Under the pieces are notes generated by a model. That model searched no databases and was not told the origin of the DNA. It saw only the letters and a program-made list of their open reading frames with translations. Shown one piece after another: positions 35,653 through 44,927 of a stretch of 64,000 nt of DNA. The stretch covers positions 11,780,001-11,844,000 of the forward strand of contig JBHGNT010000013.1 in assembly GCA_043228905.1 (NCBI GenBank). Reading direction: 5' to 3'. The position numbers and the translations under genes were made by a program. Within the stretch, counting starts at the first letter, position 1; each line of letters starts with the position of its first letter. This stretch comes from Azolla caroliniana. Its lineage: Eukaryota > Polypodiophyta.

Positions 35653-37803
35653 ATGCGAGGAGGAGAACTCGTTGAAGCGATGGCGGCGGTGGTGGAACGG
35701 TTGGTAAATGCCCGAGAAGGCATCACCGGCCTAGACCGGGCCATAGAGACGGTGGTTAGCACAATGGGTCAGTTCAATGGAAGAGATATCACGAGCTACT
35801 TGGATGCCTATAAGGCCGAAATGCTTATGCAAAACGTCCCTGAAGATAGGCGGCTAACCGGATTCTCTAGAGTGTTAACGCCGAGTATCCACGCGGAGGT
35901 ACTCGAGATCCAAGCGGACTGTTGCAATTGGGTGGAGTTCGAAGAAAGACTCCTCGAGAAGTACGACCTTGATGACTCACTCAGAATTTCGAAAAGGGAT
36001 CTAATGGAGTGGGTTGAGCTTCCCGACAAGGGGAGAAATACTATGGTACTTTTACAAGAATTTGAGAAGCGCTTCGCGCGACTCTCGATGCTCGATAGGA
36101 TGGTGCTTGACACAAGCAAGGTCCTACTATTCATAAAGACTGTTGATGCACGAGACCAAGAGAAGGTGGGGTCCCTCCTCGAAATTGATGATGGGCTCAC
36201 GACGGATTGGGCTATGGTAAAACGGGTTTGTAGCCGCTTCGATAAGAGAAGGGAATGGAATGACGGGTCTCCGTTGAGCAGCCAAACATCCACAGGCTCC
36301 ATTAGTGAGACACACGAACCCAGGGGTGGTAGAATACCTGAAGAAAGAGAGCAAGCAAATGCAAGGTTCATCCTCGAGAGAAACGTGGTTGAAGCACCGT
36401 CGGGAGGGTCGGCAATAGACGAGCTCACAAAGATGGTGCGAGATCTCCAAATAGCGCAAGCTAGGAGAGAGAGTGGCGGCCCTCAAGATCGACGTCCCCC
36501 GTTCGCGCAAAGATGTATGTGGTGCGACAACCCCGACCACCTACGAAGGGAGTGTGGAGACTTTCAAGAGGCCCTAAGAAAGGATATTGTCTATCTTTGG
36601 AACAATAGGGTCTATTCGACGGAGACAAGGCGCCCCTTAGGATTGAATCAAGGCCGAGGGGGCATGAGAAGGCTAATGGAGGAGGCCGAAGCACGACATG
36701 TTGAAGCCGTCTACTACTCGGCGTCGGCTGGGATCCGAGTGGGGAAAGAGGTGAGGAGGCAAGAGGAGAAAGAGTTTGACTTTTGGCCGTCAATCCTTGG
36801 AAGCCTCTCTAAGGGGAAGTTCAAAAGAGAAGAAGCAGACGAGGCGGAAAGAAGGGTCCAAGAAGCAACCAGGTGGAAGGATCTGGTGGAAGAAAAGACA
36901 GGCTTAGTGGAAGCCGCTTGCCAAAACTACGAAGTAATGGTAGAAGAGAAGAAGGTAGGAAATGACGAGGGAGCCGGTTCATCAAGGAAATACGACGCTC
37001 GAGGTGCACGAAGAAGGGAAGAGCCGAACCAGTCTCAAGCACGCGACGAAAGATGGAAAGAGAAGGGGAACCCCCCCAATTTCAAGCTTTGCTCGGAGAT
37101 CGAACAAGCAACAGACTTGAAGAAGGTAGTGGAGGAGAGGATCCTCGATAGTCGCGTAGAGTTTACTCTGCGAGAGGTCCTCGAAATTGCCAAGAAAGAA
37201 TTCCACGAGGTCATCATCAACCTAATGAAGAGGAAGCGGCTCTCAACGGAGCAAGAAGTGGCAAAACCCGCGATTGTAAATGCATTGTCAATTGAGGTCC
37301 CCGAGGAAGACGAAGACTATGCGGACAGTCACTACACGAGGCCGCATTGGGCGAGAGCAACAACGGAGACACCAGTATGGGTCGGAGATGTAAAAGAGCC
37401 GATGGTAGCATTGATCGACCATGGCTCTGAGATCAACCTTATGTCCATGGACTTTTATAAAAAGGGAAAGTGGCCGATCAACACGAAGCACGGGTGGAAG
37501 ATTAGAGCGGAGACCCGAGCAACCGAGGAGCTATACGGGGCTTGCCCAAATGTACGTGTGAAGGTGGGGAACGTAGAAATAGATCAAAAAAATTTTGTTC
37601 AAGAGATGTCCTCGCACCCGGTCATCTTGGGTGAACCATACATCACGGCGGCTCGTATGGAGACGAAGGTGCTAGACAACGGGTCGGCATATGCGAGGGT
37701 CAAGAACCAAGATGGGAAGCATTCGGTCCAATTCCTTACAGTGAGGCCCAACCATGAGCGCAATCGAGCCTCCCTCAAAGGGGATAACCGAGAGGATTTT
37801 TGA
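35653..37803 (+). CDS. Gyp-2 gag-protease polyprotein
   Basis: An open frame of about 716 codons from the ATG at 35653 (MRGGELVEAMAAVVERL). The frame is open further upstream only because it crosses inverted LTR sequence. The capsid-like region includes NGRDITSYLDAYKAEM. The zinc knuckle CMWCDNPDHLRREC (CX2CX4HX4C) lies near 36510-36555. A retropepsin-like domain near 37380-37770 reads VALIDHGSEINLMS (DHG where DSG or DTG is usual), then HPVILGEPYI, RMETKVLDNGSAYARV and VQFLTV. The stop TGA at 37801 overlaps the start of the pol frame, so pol would need a frameshift or reinitiation. The protease sequence resembles that of fungal gypsy elements as I remember them. Confidence 0.8.
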   Translation: MRGGELVEAMAAVVERLVNAREGITGLDRAIETVVSTMGQFNGRDITSYLDAYKAEMLMQNVPEDRRLTGFSRVLTPSIHAEVLEIQADCCNWVEFEERLLEKYDLDDSLRISKRDLMEWVELPDKGRNTMVLLQEFEKRFARLSMLDRMVLDTSKVLLFIKTVDARDQEKVGSLLEIDDGLTTDWAMVKRVCSRFDKRREWNDGSPLSSQTSTGSISETHEPRGGRIPEEREQANARFILERNVVEAPSGGSAIDELTKMVRDLQIAQARRESGGPQDRRPPFAQRCMWCDNPDHLRRECGDFQEALRKDIVYLWNNRVYSTETRRPLGLNQGRGGMRRLMEEAEARHVEAVYYSASAGIRVGKEVRRQEEKEFDFWPSILGSLSKGKFKREEADEAERRVQEATRWKDLVEEKTGLVEAACQNYEVMVEEKKVGNDEGAGSSRKYDARGARRREEPNQSQARDERWKEKGNPPNFKLCSEIEQATDLKKVVEERILDSRVEFTLREVLEIAKKEFHEVIINLMKRKRLSTEQEVAKPAIVNALSIEVPEEDEDYADSHYTRPHWARATTETPVWVGDVKEPMVALIDHGSEINLMSMDFYKKGKWPINTKHGWKIRAETRATEELYGACPNVRVKVGNVEIDQKNFVQEMSSHPVILGEPYITAARMETKVLDNGSAYARVKNQDGKHSVQFLTVRPNHERNRASLKGDNREDF

Positions 37804-40799
37804 TTCGGGCTATTAAAGAGTGGGGCCGCAATAGCCCGAGGCAAACTAAGACCCTAAACCCTTGTAAAACTATTAAATGTAATAGGAAAAAATTTTGGTT
37901 CTCCGAAAATGGAGCTTGTAAAATTACTAGTTTAAGTGATAGAGATAAGTCTAGGGCCAAGAGATACGAAAGGTATCTCAAACAATGTAATTTATTGGGG
38001 GAAGATGACATCATAAGCGGCGCCATGGAGGCAGTCTCGTTCGACGACACTCTCAGAGAGATGGAGAGGGTAGTCGTTTCGGGCCTCAATGAAGACAAGG
38101 TAATTCCAGTCAACTCAGTTGACATGTACACCGCCATCGAAGAGCTTGGGCAGTTGATTGAGGAAGTGAGGACGGTCAAGGTGCAAACAAAGTACAAGAC
38201 CGTGGACAAGAAGGTGAAGCCTGTGGCTGCCCCATTGCCTAACGATAGTTGGGATTGGATAAAGGGGGTAGCGGCTGATCCTAGCTTGCGGGACCCACGA
38301 GGCATAGGGCATCGATTCACCGACGAGACGCGACAGAAGCTCCGGATTGGTGGGGGTGGCTTCCTATTGCCTAGGGAGGAGGAGAGATTTAGAAGGATGA
38401 TCGAAAGCCACGGAAGGGCTTTCGCCTTCTCGTCGGGTGAGATAGGGTGTGTAAACCCTAAGATCGTGGAGCCAATGGTGATCTTTACGGTGCCGCATGT
38501 ACCGTGGAACATCAAGCCAATCCCCGTTCCAAGAGCTCACATCCCGACGTTGATTGAGCTACTAAAGGAAAAGATCGAGATGGGTATCCTCGAGCCATCA
38601 AGCGCCCCATACTCGAATCGGTGGTTCACTGTGCCAAAGAAGAACGGCACATTACGCTTCATCCAGGACCTACAACCTGTTAATCAAGTGACAATTCGAA
38701 ATGCCGAGGTCAGACCGAGCGTTGACGAATTCGCCGAGGCCTTCGCTGGAAGGTCTATTTATTCAATCGGTGATCTATACTCGGGTTATGATCAATTCCA
38801 ACTAGTTGTGGAGAGTAGGGACATCACGACGATGCGGACCCCTATCGGCCTAGTGCGAATGTGTACCTTGCCACAAGGAGGCACTAACTCTGTAGCCCAC
38901 ATGGTAAATGCAATGAACAAGGTATTGAGAGATTGCATCCCTGACATCACCATGCTGTTCCTCGATGACATCCCCATAAAAGGGTGCTTTGAAGCAGAGA
39001 AAGATGAAACCTTGGACGAGGATGAGTGCAGACGTTTTGTGGCATATCACATCTCCGATTGCGAGAAGGTTCTACAAAGACTCGAAGATGCACGCTTGAC
39101 CTTCTCGAGTGAGAAATCGGCATTCGGCCAACCGAAGATCCTTGTGGTGGGACACTTGTGCGGGGCGTACGGACGGAAGCCATCCCCGGCAAAGGTGGAC
39201 GCCATCACAAACATAAGAGAAGAATGTAAATCGCAAACAGAGGTGAGGCGATTTCTTGGTGCCTGTGCATTCTACCACATTTGGATCCCGCACTATGCTC
39301 ACCTAGCCGAGCCCTTGTATGGGCTACTCAAGAAGGGGCGGAAGTTCAAGTGGGAGGAAGAGCACACAGAGGCAATGAAGAGGCTCAAAGGAATGTTGGT
39401 AGCGGCACCAGCTTTACGAAAAGCCGTATACAAGGAAGGGGTGCCCATCTACGTGACGGTAGATACGAGTCCAACAGGGATCGGATAGGTCATCAACCAA
39501 GAAGGAGAGGATGGTACACGCTATGCCATCCGGTTCGGATCCAAGGTCTTAAGCGAGCGACAACGAGGATACGCCCAAGTAAAACGTGAGCTTTGGGGTA
39601 TTGTGTCCGCAGTGAAGGCGGATAAAGATTACCTAATTGGGTCTGAGGTGGTAATAGAGACGGATTGCCTTCCAATCCTAGGGATGGTTTCGGGGTGTGC
39701 AACACCTGACCTAGCTATGCTAAGATGGATTGCTTACATCAAATCCATGAACCCGGAGATTCACCACATTTCAGGGAAGAACAATGCCATGGCAGATTTG
39801 CTATCGAGGGCAAGGTTCGAGGGCGAAAGCGACATGGTGTCTGAAGATGAGGATGTCGCTCTTGACTTCTTTAAGACGGCCCAAGCGTCTATAGATGATC
39901 GAGATGTGCGAGTGCTCCACGCCTTCAACGAAAGTGAATACGAAGGGGAGTGGCTACACATTGGCAAGTTCTTAAGCTCAATGACGGTGGATAGTTCATG
40001 GTCAAAGCAGGAAGCACAGAGAGTTCGAAAGAAAGCGTACAAGTACTTCCTACGAGGGGGATTCCTCTAGAGGCACCCAAAGAGAAGGACGGGGACACCA
40101 CAACGAGTGGTCATAAAGGAAGAAGACCAGACAACATTGGTGTCTGAGTTCCACGAGAGTCCTTGGGCGGGCCATAGAGGAACGTGGGCAACATTTGAGA
40201 AGTTAAAGGAGAAGTATTGGTGGCCGGGAATGTACAAGGATGTCGCCCATTTCGTGGGGACGTGTGAAAGCTGCCAAATACACTCCAACATACACCATAG
40301 GGACGAGTTGCACCCGACCTACCCACTCACCATACACTTCAAATGGATGGTGGATTTGGTTTCGATGCCGATGGGAGTGGGCCAAATGAAATATTTGGTG
40401 CTAGCAAGAGAAGACCTAACAAACCAAGTAGAAGTGCGAGCCTTAGCAAACAAAACGACGACGGGGGTGTGTAAATTCTTACTCGAGGATGTCATCTGTC
40501 AGTACGGATGTGTGGGAAAGATAGTGGCCGACAGAGGAGAGTTGAACGCTCATGAAGCTACAGAGCTCTTTGACCAACTTGGAGTGAAGCTCTCTCTCAC
40601 GACCGCTTATAACCCGGAGGCTAATGGAAAGATAGAACGCGGACACGGGCCTATCATAAAAGCCATTGTACGAGCTTGTGATGGGCGAGTCGGGAATTGG
40701 CCTCGGTTACTACCTTATGCCTTGTGGGCCGACAGAACAACTCATAGCTCAGTTACAAGTTTCATGCAGCTGAACTCATGTACGGACAAAAGCCGGTGA
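37800..40799 (+). pseudogene. Gyp-2 pol (RT, RNase H, integrase) with two in-frame TAG stops
   Basis: One frame runs 37800-40799 with stops only at 39486 and 40068. A roughly 235-codon linker precedes the reverse transcriptase: WFTVPKKNGTLRFIQDLQ, TIRNAEVRPSVDEFAEAFAG, YSGYDQFQL, LPQGGTNSV and the catalytic FLDDI near 38950. RNase H follows the first stop (about 39490-39830). The integrase zinc finger has HESPWAGHRG and CESCQIH, and the core reads DLVSMPMG, VADRGE and NPEANGKIERG. Both stops sit where Trp (TGG) would fit (after GIG and after GGFL). The TIRNA..SVDEFAEAF pattern differs from typical plant gypsy RT and recalls basidiomycete elements. Not translatable as it stands. Confidence 0.8.
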
Positions 40800-41296
40800 T
40801 GCCCATTGAAGACACGATCGCTTCATGGGTAGCGATGCCGTGGGAAAACGAGATGAGTCGAGAAGAGCTTCTAGCCACAAGGATAAGGCAACTTGAGAGA
40901 AGACCCGAAGACTTGGAGTTGGCAAAGGAGAGGTTAGAAGTGGCTAGGCTAAGTAACAAAGCCCGATTCGACAAGACACACCGACTACGCCCTCAGAAGA
41001 TCGAAGGAGACTGGGTGATTGTATATGATAGTAGTCTCGACAATCAACATAGCTCGATGCGGAAATTTGCAAAGCGATGGTTCGGGCTGTACGTGGTAAC
41101 GAGTGCAAACGATAATGCTACCTACCATCTCACTGAACTCGATGGGACTAAGCTGGCTATACCAATAGCCGGGAAGCGGATCAAAATCTTCATAAAGCGA
41201 CACGACAAGGAGCCAAACCTCGATGACCTTGACGAAGATAAAGGCGAGCAAACAACAAGCCACAGGGTCAATGAGGAGGAGGAAATGAACTATTGA
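40778..41296 (+). pseudogene. Gyp-2 integrase C-terminal end, frame-shifted
   Basis: The frame shifts near 40765. The new frame reads MYGQKPVMPIEDTIASW, then a charged helix (REELLATRIRQLERR), LRPQKIEGDWVIVYD and RWFGLYVV (a GPY/F-like module), and an acidic tail ending at the TGA of 41294-41296. No clear chromodomain. Confidence 0.75.
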
Positions 41297-41340
41297 CCAC
41301 CCTCAACCCGCCATTCTTGGCACATACCGGAGGATGTGCG

Positions 41341-41356
41341 GTTTGGTGGGGGCGGA
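41341..41356 (+). other. Gyp-2 polypurine tract
   Basis: GTTTGGTGGGGGCGGA directly precedes the 3' LTR start TGTCGTGATG. Confidence 0.65.
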
Positions 41357-42239
41357 TGTCGTGATGTGGCGTGCTCGAGGGTGGGAAAAATCGGCAAAAG
41401 GGGGGGGTCAAAATGTGCATGTGCAATGTGTGTGCACACAAAGGCGATTAATTGTGCATATGCAAAATAAAAAGGAAAAAAAAGGGTGGAAAGAGGGTAT
41501 AGGAGCTCGTGCAAAAAGTAAGAGGAGAGATAAAAGGTAGAGGGGAGACAGACTATTAATTTATAGAGATAGAATTATATGTTATAAAAGAGAGAGTTAG
41601 TGGGCTAGTGGATAGTTACATTAATTGCTATCTAGAGGTGCACGGTTCAAATCTAGTTTTACATTGCAGCGTGATTTAAGGAATTTTATTCCTTTTTAAT
41701 TGAAGACAAATTTGGCGACCCCCCCTTCTTTTTTTCCTATAAAAGGAGGTCGAAGGGAGCTCATTCGGGAGGAGGTTTTGGGAGGAGGAGACTATCGCCA
41801 ATTTTCCTTTGAAGCTCTTCATCTCCTTATTCACCACTTTTCTTCATCTCATATACCCCTTCATCCCCCCATCGCCACGTGCTCGTCTTATTCGCGTCGG
41901 CACTCGAAGTGCTCGTGAGCCTAAGCTTCGTTGGTTCGACGTTGCTCCGCTTTGTTTGTCGTTGCGAGCCCGTGTGCTCGCCGTTCGGGTGGTCGTGGTT
42001 CGTTGGGATTAGCATTTTGGTGGTGCTTGTGTGTTCATCTTCGCCGTGTTCGGTTTTGCCTTGTCTCTAAGGGCATTTAATATTTATGTTTTGATTGAGC
42101 TTGTGGTTAACTATAAGTTGCCATTGTAAACAAAACCCTATTTTATAAAGGGTTCTCTTGCGTTAGAATCGAACACGTATTTAACTCTTTGGTCAATATC
42201 GTTCGTGTTTCTTTCTCTCCTTCTTTCTTTATTCGTGTC

Positions 42240-42645
42240 TTTCTTGTACGTTCGCCCGTCTTGTGACGAGGGGACCGTTTGGGCTTGCCCATGCACCTCT
42301 CCTCCTCATAAAGGCGTACGAGCATTTCTGCGTGTGTTTGTGTCTTCCTTGTACGTTTGGTCGTCTTGTGACGAGGGGACCGTTCGGGCTTGCCCATGCA
42401 CCTCTCTTCCTCATAACGGCGTACGAGCATTTGTGCGTGTGTTTGCGTCTTCCTTGTACGTTCGGCCGTCTTGTGACGAGGGGACCGTTCGGGCTTGCCC
42501 ATGCACCTCTCCTCCTCATAAAGGCATACGAGCATTTTGTGCATGTGTTTTGTGTCTTCCTTGTACGTTCGACGTCTTGTGACGAGGGAGCGTTCAGGCA
42601 CGCCCATGCACCTCTCCTCCTCATAAAGACGTACGGACATTCGTG
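42240..42645 (+). repeat. 105-bp tandem repeat in the Gyp-2 LTR
   Basis: GTACGTTCG or GTACGTTTG recurs at 42246, 42351, 42456 and 42563, each followed by CTTGTGACGAGGG and CCCATGCACCTCTC. Long frames across it on both strands are an effect of the repeat. Confidence 0.85.
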
Positions 42646-42743
42646 TTTGTGTTATCGTCCCCTTGTGTGTTCATGTTGCATGCTCATCTTGCTTGTACTC
42701 ATTTGGTCACTTGCCTCGTACGATGATCTCAGAAGGTCGACGA

Positions 42744-43121
42744 GTCGTGATCAACGAGAGCCACCGGCCTCACAAAACAAAGGGCAACGAGACCTTGGTC
42801 GGGAAGGGGTCGGGAAGTAGTATTGTCGTAAAGCAAGCCTCGAGTCTTCTCTATCCCTTGAGTACTCCCTAGTCCAAGACCCCCGTGGTCCCGCCCAAGT
42901 AACACATGTGCACGAAACTTCGCGACATAAATTGGTAGTCGTGATCAACGAGAGCCACCGGCCTCACAAAACAAAGGGCAACGAGACCTTGCTCGGGAAG
43001 GGGTCAGGAAGTAGTATTGTCGTAAAGCAAACCTTGGGACCTCTCTATCCCTTGAGTACTCCCTAGTTCGAGACCCCCATGGTCCCGCCCAAGTAACACA
43101 CGTGCCCGAAACTTCGCGACA
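42744..43121 (+). repeat. Two-copy 190-bp repeat at the end of the Gyp-2 LTR
   Basis: GTCGTGATCAACGAGAGCC starts both copies (42744, 42938). Both end in AAACTTCGCGACA, so the LTR terminus itself is duplicated. Confidence 0.85.
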
Positions 43122-43508
43122 ACGTTATGGGATGGATTGATGGTGAGAGAGATGGCGTGCATCAAGAAGCATTGCGGGGTGGGGGGTGGTGCCTAGAATG
43201 GCTCCACCCCCCTCCCAAGGGGGTTCAACGTAAGGGGAGATAGAAGAGAGATGACAAGAGAGAGATTGAGAGAGAAAGGGTTATTCTCTATTCATTCATT
43301 CCCCATAGGGGGTTAAATAGGTACAAAGGGGTAGATCCACAAGGGTGCAAGCCCCCTTGGCATTCACACCTAGTCACTCACTCACACCTCTTTGTATCTA
43401 CCACACTCACACTTACATTCACACTCATAATTGTATAAAATCACATATTACATCTTTCACCCTCACTTATCACACTTATCAATCACCCGTACATCTCGTA
43501 CAGTAACA
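43122..43508 (+). repeat. Non-autonomous element, right LTR, part 2
   Basis: Resumes at CGTTATGGG exactly where part 1 broke off and continues to CAGTAACA. Compared with LTR1 it has an extra block of about 36 bp near 43410-43447. Confidence 0.85.
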
Positions 43509-43556
43509 AATATAAGTAGTGGCATGATTTTGAAATAATGGTTATAATGGGGACAA

Positions 43557-43628
43557 GGGCATTTGGTCTAGTGGCATGATTCTTGCTTTGGGTGCGAGAG
43601 GTCACGAGTTCATTTCTCGGAGTGCCCC
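43557..43628 (+). tRNA. tRNA-Pro(TGG)-like, mutated
   Basis: The acceptor GGGCATT can pair with AGTGCCC using a wobble. The anticodon loop is TTTGGGT. The T arm has a stem mismatch and an altered loop (TTCATTT). Likely a pseudogene. Confidence 0.4.
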
Positions 43629-43869
43629 CACTTTACTAACCTCGACAAAAGGTCTTTGAGTTCAGTTGTCAAAATGTGATTAATCGCATGATTTTGAAAT
43701 AACGTATTTATAATGGTGACAAGGGCATTTGGTCTAGTGGCATGATTCTCGCTTTGGGTGCGAGAGTTCAATGGTCTTCACTAACCTCAACGGTCTTTGA
43801 ATTCAATTCACGGAATGCCCTCAAGCTAAAACCATTGATATATTAAGTTCTATTGTCAAAATGAAACTA

Positions 43870-43941
43870 GGGTGTTTGGTCTAGTGGCATGATTCTTGCT
43901 TTGGGTGCTAGAGGCCCCGAGTTCAATTCTCGGAATGCCCC
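43870..43941 (+). tRNA. tRNA-Pro(TGG)-like, near-intact
   Basis: The acceptor GGGTGTT pairs with AATGCCC through two wobbles. The anticodon stem CTTGC/GCTAG has one mismatch. The T arm CCGAG/CTCGG is intact. Confidence 0.45.
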
Positions 43942-44293
43942 TGATATGAAACCAGTGAAGGAAGCTTGAGCTCAATTGTCAAAATGTGATTGTTTGTAAT
44001 TTTGAGGTCTTTTGAAAAAAAAACTCATAATTTTGAGTTCATTTGGTCTAGTGGCATGATTCTCGCTTTGGGTGTGAGAGGCCCCGAGTTCAATTCTCGG
44101 AATGCCCCCAGCTAAAACCAATGAAGGAAGCTCGAGTTCAATTCTAAAATTGTGACTAGTTTACGATTTTTAACGTAATTATAGTGTTGACAAAGCCATT
44201 TGGTCTAGTTGCATGATTCTCGCTTTCGTTCAATTCTCGGAATCCCCCACTTTACTAACCTCAACAAAAGGTCATTGCGTTCAACGGTGACAA

Positions 44294-44365
44294 GGGCATT
44301 TGGTCTAATGCCATGATTCTCGCTTTGGGTGCTAGAGGTCCCGAGTCCAATTCTCGGAATGCCCT
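44294..44365 (+). tRNA. tRNA-Pro(TGG)-like, mutated
   Basis: The acceptor GGGCATT/AATGCCC is complete. The A box carries TCTAATGCC instead of TCTAGTGGC. The anticodon stem has one mismatch. The T loop is TCCAATT, breaking the B box. Confidence 0.4.
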
Positions 44366-44689
44366 CGCGCTGAAACCAGTGAAGGAAGCTCGAGCTCAAT
44401 TGTCAAAATGTGATTGTTTGTAATTTTGAGTTCATTTGGTCTAATGGCATGATTCTCGCTTTGGGTGTGAGAGGTCCCGAGTTCAATTCTTGGAATACCC
44501 CCTAGCTAAAACCAATGAAGGAAGCTCGAGTTCAATTTTAAAATTGTGACTAGTTTACGATTTTGAACATAATTATAGTGTTGACAAAGCCATTTGGTCT
44601 AGTTGCATGATTCTCGCTTTCATTCAATTCTCGGAATCCCCCAATTTACTAACCTCAACAAAAGGTCTTTGAGTTGTCAATGTTGACAA

Positions 44690-44761
44690 GGGCATTTGGT
44701 CTAGTGGCATGATTCTCGCTTTGGGTGCGAGAGGTCCCGAGTTCAATTCTCGGAATGCCCC
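44690..44761 (+). tRNA. tRNA-Pro(TGG), best-preserved unit
   Basis: 72 bp with a complete cloverleaf: acceptor GGGCATT/AATGCCC with C discriminator; anticodon stem CTCGC/GCGAG around TTTGGGT (anticodon TGG); T stem CCGAG/CTCGG around TTCAATT. Compared with the plant tRNA-Pro I know, I see only a C in the D loop and an A in the T loop. A and B boxes look usable. No T4 tract lies within roughly 40 bp downstream. Confidence 0.78.
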
Positions 44762-44856
44762 CACTTTACTAACCTTGACAAAAGGTCTTTGATTTCGGTT
44801 GGCAAAATGTGGTCTAGTGGCATGATTTTGAAATAATGGAGTTATAATGGTGACAA

Positions 44857-44927
44857 GGGCATTGGTCTAGTGGCATGATTCTTGCTTTGGGTGCGAGAGG
44901 TCCTGAGTTCAATTCTCGGAGTGCCCC
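44857..44927 (+). tRNA. tRNA-Pro(TGG)-like, one base deleted
   Basis: Lacks one T after the acceptor stem (GGGCATTGG) and has CCTGAG in the T stem. Anticodon TGG is retained. Likely a pseudogene. Confidence 0.42.

Larger units (their letters stand above)
34315..43121 (+). mobile_element. Gyp-2: large Ty3/gypsy element with a folded-back 5' LTR
   Basis: The 3' LTR is 41357-43121 (1765 bp). The 5' side has only the first 420 bp of LTR in direct orientation (34315-about 34737), then an inverted LTR segment (about 34738-35613), then gag-protease and pol. The target duplication is AGCGT (34310-34314) against ACGT with one base lost (43122-43125). The element sits inside the right LTR of the non-autonomous element. 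The internal region is nearly complete: gag, zinc knuckle, protease, reverse transcriptase, RNase H, integrase and tail. Confidence 0.85.
41357..43121 (+). repeat. Gyp-2 3' LTR
   Basis: TGTCG to GCGACA, 1765 bp, with TATAAAAGG at 41738. It contains about four units of a 105-bp tandem repeat (about 42240-42645) and two copies of a 190-bp repeat (42744-42937, 42938-43121). Confidence 0.85.
32422..43508 (+). mobile_element. Non-autonomous LTR element (LARD/TRIM-like) inserted in the tRNA-Pro array
   Basis: LTR1 is 32422-32843. LTR2 is 34229-34314 plus 43122-43508, split by Gyp-2. The 5-bp target duplication is AATAT (32417-32421 and 43509-43513). Array spacer sequence continues on both sides. 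The internal 1.4 kb (32844-34228) has no gag or pol motif, a 110-bp tandem duplication and a purine-rich AAAGGGGGGTCG before LTR2. I did not find a recognisable primer site, so transcription direction is assigned only from the purine tract position. Confidence 0.8.

Noticed and set aside
42143-42820. Long frames of 125-185 codons on both strands in the Gyp-2 LTR
   Set aside because: They are produced by the 105-bp tandem repeat, whose length is a multiple of three, and are not conserved coding sequence.
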